Below, in pieces: positions 54,843 to 63,998 of a stretch of DNA of 64,000 bases. The position numbers and the translations under genes were made by a program. The notes beneath the pieces were generated by a model, which saw only the letters and a program-made list of their open reading frames with translations, was not told where the DNA came from and did not search any database. The first letter of the stretch is position 1; each line of letters begins with the position of its first letter. Source of the stretch: Candidatus Scalindua japonica. Lineage in GTDB: Bacteria; Planctomycetota; Brocadiia; Brocadiales; Scalinduaceae. Location of the stretch: NCBI RefSeq assembly GCF_002443295.1, contig NZ_BAOS01000005.1, positions 124,001 through 188,000 of the forward strand, written 5' to 3'.

Positions 54843-55892
54843 CTACATTCTAAAAGGAATTAGCGAAGGTATAGTCTCAATAATTTTCCTGAAACTGGTA
54901 TTCCTTACATATTTCCATTCCTTCTCATCTTGCTTTACTTCCGGTGTGGTAATATTATTTATAATTGGCAAACCTTTAAAACCCTTTGACAACTTAAAGG
55001 AACGGGTTCTCATAGACGCATCACCCCCGGGAATAACATCCATGACAAAGTCCATAACCACCTGGGTATTGTCAAAAAGTGCGGTTGTAACCTTTCTACC
55101 GGCTTTAATATTCCCTATTGTTGCATCAGGTACAGCCTCAACCGCGTTTAAACCCGCAAATATAATATCTTCTCCTACGTGTATAGCGCTCTTTGGTACT
55201 CCCTTAACAATATCACCAACTAACGCGTCTTTAAAAATCTTCTTAAACAGATGCTTAATTCTACCAATACCACCATGAGGCTTCGGCTCTCCGTCGGGGT
55301 TATATAGACCAAAGGACAAACCACTTGCAACATCTTTAAAGAAGTTAACTACTGTCCCTGCCAAGCCGACCTTTCTACCATCTCTTATATTACCATGTTT
55401 ATCTACATACTTAATCTTTGCTCCAATACCTAAATCCTTGACCGCGTTCAGAAGGTTATTACCGGCATCCGCCAAATCTTTTCCAACCCTCATTGTAATA
55501 CTTGAATGATCAAAATTTTTATCAATTACTTCATCTGACTTATTTAAAAAGAAATTATCACCACCCGGATTGGATAATAGCTGATCCTCTTTATACATCT
55601 TATATTGTTCAATTACTGAAGACTTAGATGGTTCGTTTACACCTTTACTTTCAAAAAAATTTTCTGGGAACGGATTAACTTTATATTTATTTAGTGGCAT
55701 AAAGTGTTTTTGAGGATGTTTTAATGCACTACTATTTTTTACCCCTACTGTTTCATCGTAAAGAGCTTTACCGAATGGCAATTTCTTTGATGTGTTATTA
55801 AAAGCCAGAACATCAGAATTGTTAAGCTTAGACACTCCCTTTGTAAATGCTTCCGTGATAAACTGTGAGTTATTAATAGTATTAATATTCAT
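54843..55892 (-). CDS. Unrecognised 349-aa protein with sigma-54-type promoter
   Basis: No family recognised. No signal peptide, no Cys. The N-terminal ~125 residues are polar (many Asn, Lys, Ser); the part from ~135 to ~320 is Gly/Val/Ala-rich with amphipathic stretches (GLAGTVVNFFKDVASGLSFGLY; HVGEDIIFAGLNAVEAVPDATIG; VVMDFVMDVIPGGDASMRTRSF). The polar start followed by amphipathic stretches without a signal peptide resembles type-III-secreted proteins, which is only a hint. A sigma-54-type promoter like that of fliS lies ~120 bases upstream. It is convergent with the che cluster. Confidence 0.7.
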   Translation of the reverse strand: MNINTINNSQFITEAFTKGVSKLNNSDVLAFNNTSKKLPFGKALYDETVGVKNSSALKHPQKHFMPLNKYKVNPFPENFFESKGVNEPSKSSVIEQYKMYKEDQLLSNPGGDNFFLNKSDEVIDKNFDHSSITMRVGKDLADAGNNLLNAVKDLGIGAKIKYVDKHGNIRDGRKVGLAGTVVNFFKDVASGLSFGLYNPDGEPKPHGGIGRIKHLFKKIFKDALVGDIVKGVPKSAIHVGEDIIFAGLNAVEAVPDATIGNIKAGRKVTTALFDNTQVVMDFVMDVIPGGDASMRTRSFKLSKGFKGLPIINNITTPEVKQDEKEWKYVRNTSFRKIIETIPSLIPFRM

Positions 55893-56429
55893 AATAGTTT
55901 TTCTTATAAATTAATTACAATGCTGTGTTGGTTAATAAAAAAGATCCTCTCTCTAAACAGCCAAGTCTATTTAATGTCACATCAATACTGCCAGCACATA
56001 CTAAACACAAACATATTTTTCGCAAATATTGTACCTCTTATACAACAAACTTGTCAATTTTCAAGTACCGTGTAAAGCATGAGATAATAACACATTACGA
56101 ACAGATATCTCCAATTTCTTTATATTCTATGAAGAACAGCGCTGTATAGAGGAAGGGATTAACCAGCCAAAAGGCAATAATAGCTTATAGTATCATGATC
56201 AGTACATCTCTTTTTCAGATAATTTATAGTTGATTTAGCCTTTTATGTGAGAAAAAGTACAGTTTTTTTGTTTTTGCGTTTACCCGGCAAACCTATCTTG
56301 ATGCAATTCTAAACATATTGCAGATAATTTAAATAGAATTTCCCAGCTGCTGTTGATTGCTTGGAATGATATAATTTGATAACGCCACAACATCTCAAAA
56401 CTTCGTATCGAACCGTTTTAAGACTATTC
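55893..56429. other. 537-base intergenic region
   Basis: AT-rich. It holds the sigma-54-type promoter of the 349-aa gene at 56021-56036. From 56100 to 56429 nothing is recognisable; no terminator is obvious for the kinase fragment ending at 56430. Confidence 0.45.
56021..56036 (-). promoter_or_regulatory. Sigma-54 promoter before the unknown 349-aa gene
   Basis: Minus strand AGGTAC-N5-TTGCG, nearly the same as the site at 802-817 (TGGTAC-N5-TTGCG). Predicted start ~118 bases before the ATG. Confidence 0.55.
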
Positions 56430-56870
56430 TCATTTAGATATGTTTTCAGTTGAGCAGTCACTGATGATTTTATGTAGCTTATCAAGCTCAATTGGTTTAT
56501 TTAAAATGAAATCTACACCTTCCTTCTTATAGTCTATATTATCCGCATCCAGCTCATAACCGGTAATCAGAACAACCGGAGTTTTAGTCCTTTTCCTTAC
56601 GGCATCATACTCTTTAATGAATTTGGCTACCTGCCAACCATTTAGCTTTGGCATTGCCAGGTCACATAAAACAATATCGTATATATGATTTTCATACATC
56701 TCGATACCAACACTTGAATCCTGTGATACAAATACATTATGCCCTCTTGACTCCAGGAGAATTTTCATCATGTCCAATATTACTTCTTCATCTTCTATAA
56801 CAAGTATGTTTGCATTATGAGCATCAACAACCCTGGTCTGAACATTTAGCTTTGGCATTGCCAGGTCCAT
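56430..56870 (-). pseudogene. Detached receiver domain of a broken hybrid kinase
   Basis: 146 codons. From VDAHNANILVIEDEEVILDMM on it is a full receiver: phospho-Asp in IVLCDLAMPKLNG, Thr/Ile in LITGYE, Lys in LNKPI. Its first residues (MDLAMPKLNVQT) are translated from the second copy of a tandem duplication. Removing bases 56840-57041 makes it continuous with the kinase upstream as one 647-aa hybrid protein, so this is probably not a separate gene. Confidence 0.75.
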
Positions 56871-57041
56871 AAAACAATATCGTATATATGATTTTCATAC
56901 ATCTCGATACCAACACTTGAATCCTGTGATACAAATACATTATGCCCTCTTGACTCCGGAGAATTTTCATCATGTCCAATATTACTTCTTCATCTTCTAT
57001 AACAAGTATGTTTGCATTATGAGCATCAACAACCCTGGTCT
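56639..57041. repeat. Tandem duplication of ~200 bases inside the hybrid kinase
   Basis: Copy A is 56639-56839 (201 bases), copy B 56843-57041 (199 bases), with GAA between. They agree throughout except that B lacks one base in AGGTC(A)CAT and one in CTCC(A)GGAG. Copy A is in frame; copy B is frame-shifted. Confidence 0.95.
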
Positions 57042-58575
57042 CTTCCGCGTCGGATTGTTCTATTTCTGCATCAAACAGTGGTATTTTTAATAGTATCGTA
57101 GTCCCTTCACCAACGTAACTATCAACCAGGATTTCACCATCATGCCTGGCAATAATGCTGTATGACAAGCTCATACCCAATCCAGACCTTTTTACACCTT
57201 TAGTAGAAAAAAAAGGATCAAATATCTTATCTTTAATATCATCCTTTATGCCAATGCCATTATCCTTGATTGTAATTATCGCATTATTCTCATCTGTTTT
57301 TATTGACGTCTCAATCTTACCTCCATTTGGCATAGCATCAATACTGTTATTAACTATATTGATAATAACTTCACGTAATTCTGAAGGATTACACCTGGTG
57401 CGGTACTTTGACGAGGTAAAATTATTTTTAATAATTTCATATTCAATTCCTTTCGATTGAGCTTCGGTCTTCCATCTTGGCATGGTAAATTCCAATGCAT
57501 CATTAACGACATCTATCAGATCAATAAGCTTCTCTTCTTTTTCATGTTCTTTCTTAATCCTGGAGAATTGCTGAATTTTATCAACAATTTCTGATCCATC
57601 GCGTGCTGCCTTTTCAATTACTTTAAGAGCATCCAAAACCTTTTCGCTAACGTCCCCAAGGTCCTGCTTCACTATTTCCAGGTATCCAAGTATTATCCCG
57701 AGAATATTATTGAATTCATGTGCAACTCCGCTTGACTGTAATCCTAATGCATTCAATTTGTCTATTTGAAACAACTTCTGCTCAAATTCTTTTCGTCCTG
57801 TAATATCCCTTACAACACCTTCAAAACCGGTTACATTACCACTACTATCATAACCAACATTGGCGTTCAGCTGGACATCTTTTACTCTACCATTGCCGGT
57901 CATTATTCTAAACTCAAACCCTTCCAGGAGTTCTCTATTACCGGCAAAAGACCCTTTGATACAATCTATAATTTTTTCTCTATCCGCTTCATATATTAAA
58001 TCGTAAAAGTTCAAACCTTTAATTGCTTCGCATGAGTATTCAAAAACTCTCTGGCCGGCAAGATTAATTGAAATAATCTTTAACTCTTTGTCAGTTGTAA
58101 AGACCACATCAATCATATTATCAATCAATGTCTTGTATTTTAATTCAGACATCCTCAAATCATTTTCAACCTTTTCTTTTTCTTTTTTCAGCTTTGGTTC
58201 CTGAATCGCTCTATGTACAATTACTGACAATCTCTGTAAATAGTCTTCCGATTTAACAACATAATCAAAAACACCAAGTTTCATCGCTTCAACAGCAACG
58301 TTTTCATCTCCAAATGCTGTTACCATCACGACCGGAATATTATATTTTTTACAATGCATGCTTCTTAACACTTCTAATCCATTCATATCAGAAAGGCTAA
58401 AATCAATAATAACCGTATCATATTTTCCTTTTGACAATAAAAGTAGACACTCTTGGCCAGTACCTGCAAACACAATATTTGCCTCCTGAACAGATTGCAT
58501 CAGAGCTTCTTTCATCAGTATTTGATGGTCCTCATTGTCATCAACAATTAATATGTTTGATTTCTCGATACTCAC
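56824..58575 (-). CDS. Hybrid sensor kinase (receiver-PAS-kinase), 3' end disrupted
   Basis: 583 codons from GTG 58575, which has AAGGAG eight bases upstream. Receiver 1 (NILIVDDNED, Asp in VIIDFSLSDMNG, Lys in VVKSED), PAS (~170-290 of the longer reading), His box SSGVAHEFNNILGI, ATPase domain (INIVNNSIDAMPNGG, DNGIGI, GLGMSLSYSI). After VDAHNANILVIEDEEVILDMMKIL the frame is lost in copy B of a duplication, and ~45 residues of shifted sequence follow. Its true C-terminal receiver is the ORF at 56430. No membrane segment; cytoplasmic. Confidence 0.85.
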   Translation of the reverse strand: MSIEKSNILIVDDNEDHQILMKEALMQSVQEANIVFAGTGQECLLLLSKGKYDTVIIDFSLSDMNGLEVLRSMHCKKYNIPVVMVTAFGDENVAVEAMKLGVFDYVVKSEDYLQRLSVIVHRAIQEPKLKKEKEKVENDLRMSELKYKTLIDNMIDVVFTTDKELKIISINLAGQRVFEYSCEAIKGLNFYDLIYEADREKIIDCIKGSFAGNRELLEGFEFRIMTGNGRVKDVQLNANVGYDSSGNVTGFEGVVRDITGRKEFEQKLFQIDKLNALGLQSSGVAHEFNNILGIILGYLEIVKQDLGDVSEKVLDALKVIEKAARDGSEIVDKIQQFSRIKKEHEKEEKLIDLIDVVNDALEFTMPRWKTEAQSKGIEYEIIKNNFTSSKYRTRCNPSELREVIINIVNNSIDAMPNGGKIETSIKTDENNAIITIKDNGIGIKDDIKDKIFDPFFSTKGVKRSGLGMSLSYSIIARHDGEILVDSYVGEGTTILLKIPLFDAEIEQSDAEETRVVDAHNANILVIEDEEVILDMMKILRSQEGIMYLYHRIQVLVSRCMKIIYTILFYGPGNAKAKCSDQGC

Positions 58576-58846
58576 TACCACAACTCCTTCCATTACTTTT
58601 ACTTCCATTCGTCGTCTGAAGTGTATCCAGAATAACCTGTTTCTCAATATCCTTCATCATTGTGCCTGATGGAATCAGGAATGCATCTTTTCTCGAACCC
58701 TTAGTATCGATTAATTGTAAAGCCTCATCACCCGTATAAACACAACTGATTCCATAACCATCCTGCAAAAAAAATTTCCATAAACCATTAGCTGCATTCT
58801 TGTCGTAATCTACTAATAGAATTTCCGGTTTGTTAATTTTATTAAG
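58541..58846 (-). pseudogene. Remnant of an NtrC-type response regulator
   Basis: An open frame that follows the PAS kinase. It begins like a receiver (KPEILLVDYDKNAANGLWKFF, then GYGISCVYTGDEALQLI) and then jumps to the start of a Fis-type C-terminus (IPSGTMMKDIEKQVILDTLQTTNGSK). The phospho-Asp, the whole AAA+ domain and the recognition helix are missing. No ATG, GTG or TTG lies before the receiver part (only ATT at 58837). It looks like the partner regulator of the kinase, lost by an internal deletion. Confidence 0.65.
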
Positions 58847-59930
58847 CTAAAGGTAATTCAATTATAAATTCAACACCCTTTTCCAGTTTTTCAAATCTTA
58901 TATTACCACCATGTGCATGAATAATATTTTTTGTAATAGCCAGGCCCACTCCTGTACCACCGCTCTTTGTAGAATAGAAAAGATCAAAAATCTTACCACT
59001 CTGTTCATCCGGAATACCCGGCCCGGAATCTTTTATAGATATATTAAAATATCCAGTTCTCTTTGAAACATTTATTAATATAACACCCCCACTCATCATT
59101 GCCTCAACCGCATTCAATATAATGTTTAATAACGCCTGCTTGAGTTTATCCCTGTCCACTAAAATTTGTGGACAACCACTCAGTATTGTTAAGGAAATAT
59201 TAACCCCGCTCAACTCCGCATGCGGAGTTATGAGAGAGAGCAGTTCTTCAAATATTTGAACAATATCCACCTTTGTACATTGTAAATCACCTGACTTTGA
59301 GAAACTTAAACAATCCTTAGCCAATTTATTTAGCCTGTTTATCTCTTCCTTAACCACTTTAACTACTTCAGTAAGCTCTTCCACAGAATCCCAATCATGT
59401 TTACCAATCTCCCTTTCTAATAGCGACATCTGTATGTTAATAGCATTTAAAGGATTCTTTATCTCATGTGCCAACTCATTGCTATATTGTCCAAGAGTTG
59501 AAAGTGTCTTCGTTCTGACCAATTCTTCGTTAAATTCCCTCTCTTCTGTTATATCATGCATTACACCAACCACAAATTCAACCATGCTGTTATCATCCCT
59601 AATTATAGAATAGTTGGTAATTACCCGTTTGCGTTTCCCGTCCTTAGTCTTGATAAAGTATTCGCGTGCTATTTTAGTACGTTTTTCTTCAAAGAGATCA
59701 AGCCCCGGACACACCGCAAGGCAATTCCCGTCTGAAGAGTGACAACTAAATATGTCTAAGCAGTTGTACTCATTATTTCTGATTTCTTCCGCAGAAAATC
59801 CTACAATTTGTTCACAAGCAGGATTAAACAGTACTATTTTTCTATCCTTATCAAAAACAAACACACCGTCATTCAGGTATCGTAACGCTATTTCCTGAAT
59901 ATTCTTCTTACCATTAATTACACTGTTCAT
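58842..59930 (-). CDS. PAS histidine kinase with cysteine-rich PAS insert
   Basis: 362 aa, no membrane segment. PAS domain at ~10-130 with Cys57, Cys63, Cys70 and Cys74 (CLDIFSCHSSDGNCLAVC); clustered Cys in this part of a PAS domain are seen in some kinases of anaerobes and may hold a metal or react to redox state. His box ELAHEIKNPLNA with His155, then ATPase domain (NIILNAVEAMMSGG, DSGPGI, KSGGTGVGLAI). NtrB-like. Its presumed regulator survives only as a remnant just downstream. Confidence 0.88.
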   Translation of the reverse strand: MNSVINGKKNIQEIALRYLNDGVFVFDKDRKIVLFNPACEQIVGFSAEEIRNNEYNCLDIFSCHSSDGNCLAVCPGLDLFEEKRTKIAREYFIKTKDGKRKRVITNYSIIRDDNSMVEFVVGVMHDITEEREFNEELVRTKTLSTLGQYSNELAHEIKNPLNAINIQMSLLEREIGKHDWDSVEELTEVVKVVKEEINRLNKLAKDCLSFSKSGDLQCTKVDIVQIFEELLSLITPHAELSGVNISLTILSGCPQILVDRDKLKQALLNIILNAVEAMMSGGVILINVSKRTGYFNISIKDSGPGIPDEQSGKIFDLFYSTKSGGTGVGLAITKNIIHAHGGNIRFEKLEKGVEFIIELPLA

Positions 59931-60088
59931 TTTAGTACTAAAAGTGATCTTCTATCACTGATAAAAGGAAATTATGATTATTTCAGTTTTCAAGAACTGG
60001 AATAATTGAACTAAATATCGGTAGGAATTCAGTCATTATGTATATTTGAGAATTCAGGAAATTTGTTTAAATCTGTTTACCGCCGTAA

Positions 60089-60862
60089 TTATTGTGAGAA
60101 GAGACCTGATTTTATAAACTCCCGGTTCATACGGGCGATGTTTGACGTTGAAATCTCTTTAGGACACTCTGCTTCACACTCTCTTTCATTCGTGCAATTT
60201 CCAAACCCCAGTTTGTCCATTTTTTTTACCATTGCAAGTGCCCGCTTTCTTGCCTCAGGATGTCCCTGAGGGAGCAGGGCAAACTGAGAAATTTTTGCAC
60301 CGGTAAAGAGCATAGCAGACGCGTTAGGACATGCGGCTACACAAGCGCCACAACCGATACATTCAGCGGCATCCATCGCTTTCTCCGCTGTTATCTGAGG
60401 GACAGGTATAGTGTTTCCATCAGGTGCCCCACCGGTATTAACCGATATATAACCACCGGCTTGAATGATCTTATCTAATGCGCTTCTGTCTACAACAAGA
60501 TCCTTAACAACTTTAAAGGCCCTTGAACGCCACGGTTCAATAACAACAGTATCATTGTTCGAAAAGTGGCGCATATGTAACTGGCAAAGGGTTGTTCCTT
60601 TTTCAGGACCATGAGCACGGCCATTTACCATAGCGCCGCACATACCACAAATGCCTTCCCGGCAATCATGATCAAAAGCGATGGGGGCTTGGCCGGAATG
60701 AATTATTTTCTCATTAACGACATCAAGCATTTCAAGAAAAGACATATCTTTAGATATTTTTTCTGCCTTGAATGTTTCGAATCTCCCTTTTGAACTCCGT
60801 GTTTTCTGGCGCCATACTTTTAATTTAAGATTGATACACTTTTCTCCATTTGCCTGTTTCAT
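60089..60862 (-). CDS. sdhB: Succinate dehydrogenase/fumarate reductase iron-sulfur subunit
   Basis: 257 aa. The [2Fe-2S] motif is [19 protein letters not shown]; the C-terminal clusters use [15 protein letters not shown] and [16 protein letters not shown]. The third motif pattern fits the class-B (non-classical) enzymes of Bacteroidetes, delta-proteobacteria and similar groups. It passes electrons from SdhA to the cytochrome b subunit. It overlaps sdhA by 4 bases. Confidence 0.95.
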   Translation of the reverse strand: MKQANGEKCINLKLKVWRQKTRSSKGRFETFKAEKISKDMSFLEMLDVVNEKIIHSGQAPIAFDHDCREGICGMCGAMVNGRAHGPEKGTTLCQLHMRHFSNNDTVVIEPWRSRAFKVVKDLVVDRSALDKIIQAGGYISVNTGGAPDGNTIPVPQITAEKAMDAAECIGCGACVAACPNASAMLFTGAKISQFALLPQGHPEARKRALAMVKKMDKLGFGNCTNERECEAECPKEISTSNIARMNREFIKSGLFSQ

Positions 60863-62772
60863 TTATAGCTCCTTTGTGTCAATTTTACATTCTCAAAAGT
60901 CAGTGGTTCTTTGTGGAATTTTGGTTTACGGTTGCCTCCACGATACTCCCAGGCAGAAACATGACAGAAAAGCTTATCATCACGCAGGGCCTCATGCTCC
61001 TTTGTCTGATAATCTTCATTAAAGTGTCCTCCACAGGACTCTTGCCTTTCAAGCGCGTCTATAACCATGAGTTCACCAAATTCCAGAAAATCTGCTAACC
61101 TCCAGGCCCTTTCAAGACTCTGGTTGAAATCCTGTCCAGAACCTCCAACTAAGACATTTTCCCAATACTCTTCACGGAGCTTTTTAATAAGTTTTCTTGC
61201 TTTTTTAAGGCTATTACTATTCCTTGACATCCCACAATATTCCCAGACAATGTGACCGAGTTCACGATGGAAATTATCTACTGTTCTCTTGCCTTCTATG
61301 GAAAGAATTTGCTTTATCCGTGCTTCCACTTTTAGAGAAGAAATATTGAACTCTTCATGATCTTCATTAACTTCCCCGGGAGCAACCTCCGCAAGATAAC
61401 TGCCTATAGTGTAAGGAATAATGAAATATCCGTCTGCAAGGCCTTGCATCAAAGCACTTGCTCCAAGACGGTTTGAACCATGATCGGAGAAATTTGCCTC
61501 TCCCAATACAAAAAGTCCGGGTATAGTACTCATCAGGTTGTAATCCACCCAAAGCCCCCCCATTGTATAATGAACAGCAGGATATATCTTCATTGGAGTC
61601 TCATATGGATTATCAGCAGTTATCTTTTCATACATCTCAAAAAGGTTACCATATTTCCTGCTTATAACATTGTGACCGTGCTTCTCTATTGCACCTTTAA
61701 AATCAAGATACACTGCGCGCTTGGTCTCCCCCACACCCTTGCCAATATCACATTGAAACTTGGCATTTCTCGATGCCACATCCCTGGGTACAAGGTTTCC
61801 AAAGCCGGGGTACTTTTCTTCAAGATAATAATCCCTCTCTGATTCAGGGACCAGTTCCGGCAATCTATTATCTCCCTCAGCTTTGGGTACCCACACACGA
61901 CCGTCATTTCTGAGGCTTTCACTCATCAGTGTCAATTTTGACTGATATGTACCTTTAACAGGAATACATGTGGGATGGATCTGTGTAAAACATGGATTTG
62001 CAAAAAAAGCACCTTTTTTGTATGACGCAAAGGCTGCTGAAACGTTTGATGTCATGGAATTTGTTGACAGATAGAAGACATTTCCGTAACCACCTGTCGC
62101 CAATACAACGGCATCAGCTGAATATTTCTCAAGATCACCATTTACTATATTTCTAACTATGATACCCTTTGCCTTCCCGTCTATCACCACAAGGTCAAGC
62201 ATATCTCTTCTTGTAAAGAGCGTGATCTTTCCTGCTGCTATCTGGCGTGACAGCGCTCCATAAGCACCTAACAGGAGTTGCTGTCCGGTCTGACCCCTGG
62301 CGTAAAAAGTCCTTGATACCTGAGCACCTCCAAAACTTCTATTTGAAAGCTGGCCACCATAATCTCTTGCAAAAGGGACCCCCTGGGCGACGCACTGATC
62401 AATAATATTATTACTCAACTGTGCCAGTCGATATACGTTTGCCTCTCTTGACCGGAAATCACCTCCTTTGATAGTATCATAAAAAAGGCGCCATATGCTG
62501 TCGCCGTCATTCTGATAATTCTTGGCGGCGTTTATACCACCCTGGGCGGCAATACTGTGAGCACGACGTGGGCTGTCCTGAATACAGAATATTTTCACTT
62601 TATATCCCAACTCGGCGAGAGAGGCTGCTGCGGATGCTCCAGCAAGACCTGTTCCCACAACAATAATTTTAAATTTTTGCTTATTTGCCGGGTTCACAAG
62701 TTTTAACTGAAACCTGTGCCTGTCCCACTTTTCAGATAGCGGACCATCGGGTATTTTTGAATCAAGTTTCAT
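60859..62772 (-). CDS. sdhA: Succinate dehydrogenase/fumarate reductase flavoprotein
   Basis: 637 aa. FAD-binding [19 protein letters not shown], the flavin-linking His in [18 protein letters not shown], the active-site region [22 protein letters not shown] and [15 protein letters not shown]. It oxidises succinate to fumarate, or the reverse, at the membrane. sdhC lies 12 bases upstream and sdhB overlaps downstream. Confidence 0.96.
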   Translation of the reverse strand: MKLDSKIPDGPLSEKWDRHRFQLKLVNPANKQKFKIIVVGTGLAGASAAASLAELGYKVKIFCIQDSPRRAHSIAAQGGINAAKNYQNDGDSIWRLFYDTIKGGDFRSREANVYRLAQLSNNIIDQCVAQGVPFARDYGGQLSNRSFGGAQVSRTFYARGQTGQQLLLGAYGALSRQIAAGKITLFTRRDMLDLVVIDGKAKGIIVRNIVNGDLEKYSADAVVLATGGYGNVFYLSTNSMTSNVSAAFASYKKGAFFANPCFTQIHPTCIPVKGTYQSKLTLMSESLRNDGRVWVPKAEGDNRLPELVPESERDYYLEEKYPGFGNLVPRDVASRNAKFQCDIGKGVGETKRAVYLDFKGAIEKHGHNVISRKYGNLFEMYEKITADNPYETPMKIYPAVHYTMGGLWVDYNLMSTIPGLFVLGEANFSDHGSNRLGASALMQGLADGYFIIPYTIGSYLAEVAPGEVNEDHEEFNISSLKVEARIKQILSIEGKRTVDNFHRELGHIVWEYCGMSRNSNSLKKARKLIKKLREEYWENVLVGGSGQDFNQSLERAWRLADFLEFGELMVIDALERQESCGGHFNEDYQTKEHEALRDDKLFCHVSAWEYRGGNRKPKFHKEPLTFENVKLTQRSYK

Positions 62773-62784
62773 TTTTTCAATTTA

Positions 62785-63102
62785 CTAAGAAATCAACGAA
62801 ATAAATACAGGGATAGAACCAAATCCAATCCCTATTATCATACTAAACATTGAGCTGACCTTTCGCAACATGGGCATATACTCAAGATTATTAATTCCCA
62901 GAGACTGTAATAAGCTCCAAACCCCATGATCAACGTGAGTCGCAACTGCAACCATTGATATAATGTAAAAGATAGCATAACCAGGGTTTGAGAATGTTTC
63001 TAATACAATCTGATAGATTGTTCTGTCTCCTTTATCTACAAAGTGGAAATCAATAAGATGAAAAATAATAAAGATGAGTATAAGGATGCCGGTATATGGC
63101 AT
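62785..63102 (-). pseudogene. sdhC: SdhC cytochrome b subunit, C-terminal part in shifted frame
   Basis: The frame encodes TMPYTGILILIFIIFHLIDFHF and later AVATHVDHGVWSLLQSLG, the C-terminal helices and haem-ligand His of class-B SdhC. It is joined to the upstream part by NAGGRTIASSTMPYTG if one A is added to the A7GA5 run at 63134-63146. Together they give 217 aa, a normal length. Confidence 0.85.
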
Positions 63103-63437
63103 GGTACTCGACGCAATTGTTCTACCACCGGCATTTTTCTTTTTTTGTATCTTACCTGCCTGGCACTAGAGTTTTGATAAAAGAGGTACGCTCCGATAGA
63201 AATATGAACTATAGCCATAAAAAGGAGTCCAATCTCAGCAAGAACTAAGAGAGGACCCAATGAATGAAGCCGCTCGGCATAAGAGTTAAAGGCACCGGCA
63301 CCAACATATATTACCAGATTTCCAGCCAGGTGACTAATCAGGAAGAGGCAAAAGCCAAGTCCGGTAATCGCCATAATCAACTTTTTTCCGATTGAAGAGC
63401 TCAGTGTCAGCACCAGTCGGTTTGAATTCAACTGCAT
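63036..63437 (-). pseudogene. sdhC: SdhC cytochrome b subunit, N-terminal part
   Basis: About 99 correct residues: SSIGKKLIMAITGLGFCLFLISHLAGNLVIY, GPLLVLAEIGLLFMAIVHISIGAYLFYQN, with haem-ligand His in the first and second helices. After YKKRK (poly-A run, minus strand) the frame runs into unrelated residues (MPVVEQLRR...). It is the membrane anchor that passes electrons to quinone. First gene of the sdhCAB operon. Confidence 0.85.
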
Positions 63438-63643
63438 ATCAATATTCTAAAAAGGGTAAATTAATAATCTAAGTAAAGCGCCAGGGTTAAATCGTTTCAG
63501 TTGATCTGACCACGGTCTCAACACTCATATAACACGTAAGTCAAGAGCTAATTACATTATAATAAATTATGTGAAAGAAGACACATTATTCCTCGTCTAT
63601 AAAATACTGGTGTTACCGTTTTGTTGAAATTAAATTTTTCCAA

Positions 63644-63676
63644 CAAAAAAGCCACCAACTAAGGTGGGCTTTTTTT
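63644..63676 (-). terminator. Intrinsic terminator after the cytochrome gene
   Basis: Stem GCCCACC / GGTGGC (with one unpaired base) around TTAGTT, flanked by A-runs on one side and T-runs on the other; on the minus strand it ends in six T. It lies ~45 bases past the stop at 63720 and may work in both directions. Confidence 0.75.
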
Positions 63677-63719
63677 GATACTTCATTTTATTACATGAGA
63701 AAAATCAATCAATAGCTAA

Positions 63720-63998
63720 TTAATCAATACTTAACATACCAACATTTCTATTAAAATTGTGGTGGCTGTATGGATCACTATGACATGTCTGGCACTTTAT
63801 TTCAGGTTTACCTTCTCTCCTGCGTGTTGCAAACAGATTACCATGCATAGATTTTGGTCCCAAATCAAGCTGTGCGTGAGATGGTCCACCAATATGACAG
63901 TTTTTACACACTTTCGAGTCAGACGCATTCTCTCGCGAGAATAAATGTTTAGGATGACAGCCTTCACAACTACCCCCTCCTCCTTCATCCCAAGGCTG
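63720..63998 (-). CDS. Multihaem cytochrome c, C-terminal part
   Basis: The gene starts beyond the window; ~92 residues remain. Three haem-binding CxxCH motifs are visible: CEGCH, CKNCH and CQTCH, with further His residues (SHAQ, SMHG, YSHHN) that could be distal ligands. The spacing and the phrases CKNCH-x-GGPSHAQ resemble NapC/DmsE- or decahaem-type periplasmic electron carriers. The total haem number is unknown. Followed by an intrinsic terminator. Confidence 0.85.
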   Translation of the reverse strand, partial: QPWDEGGGGSCEGCHPKHLFSRENASDSKVCKNCHIGGPSHAQLDLGPKSMHGNLFATRRREGKPEIKCQTCHSDPYSHHNFNRNVGMLSID

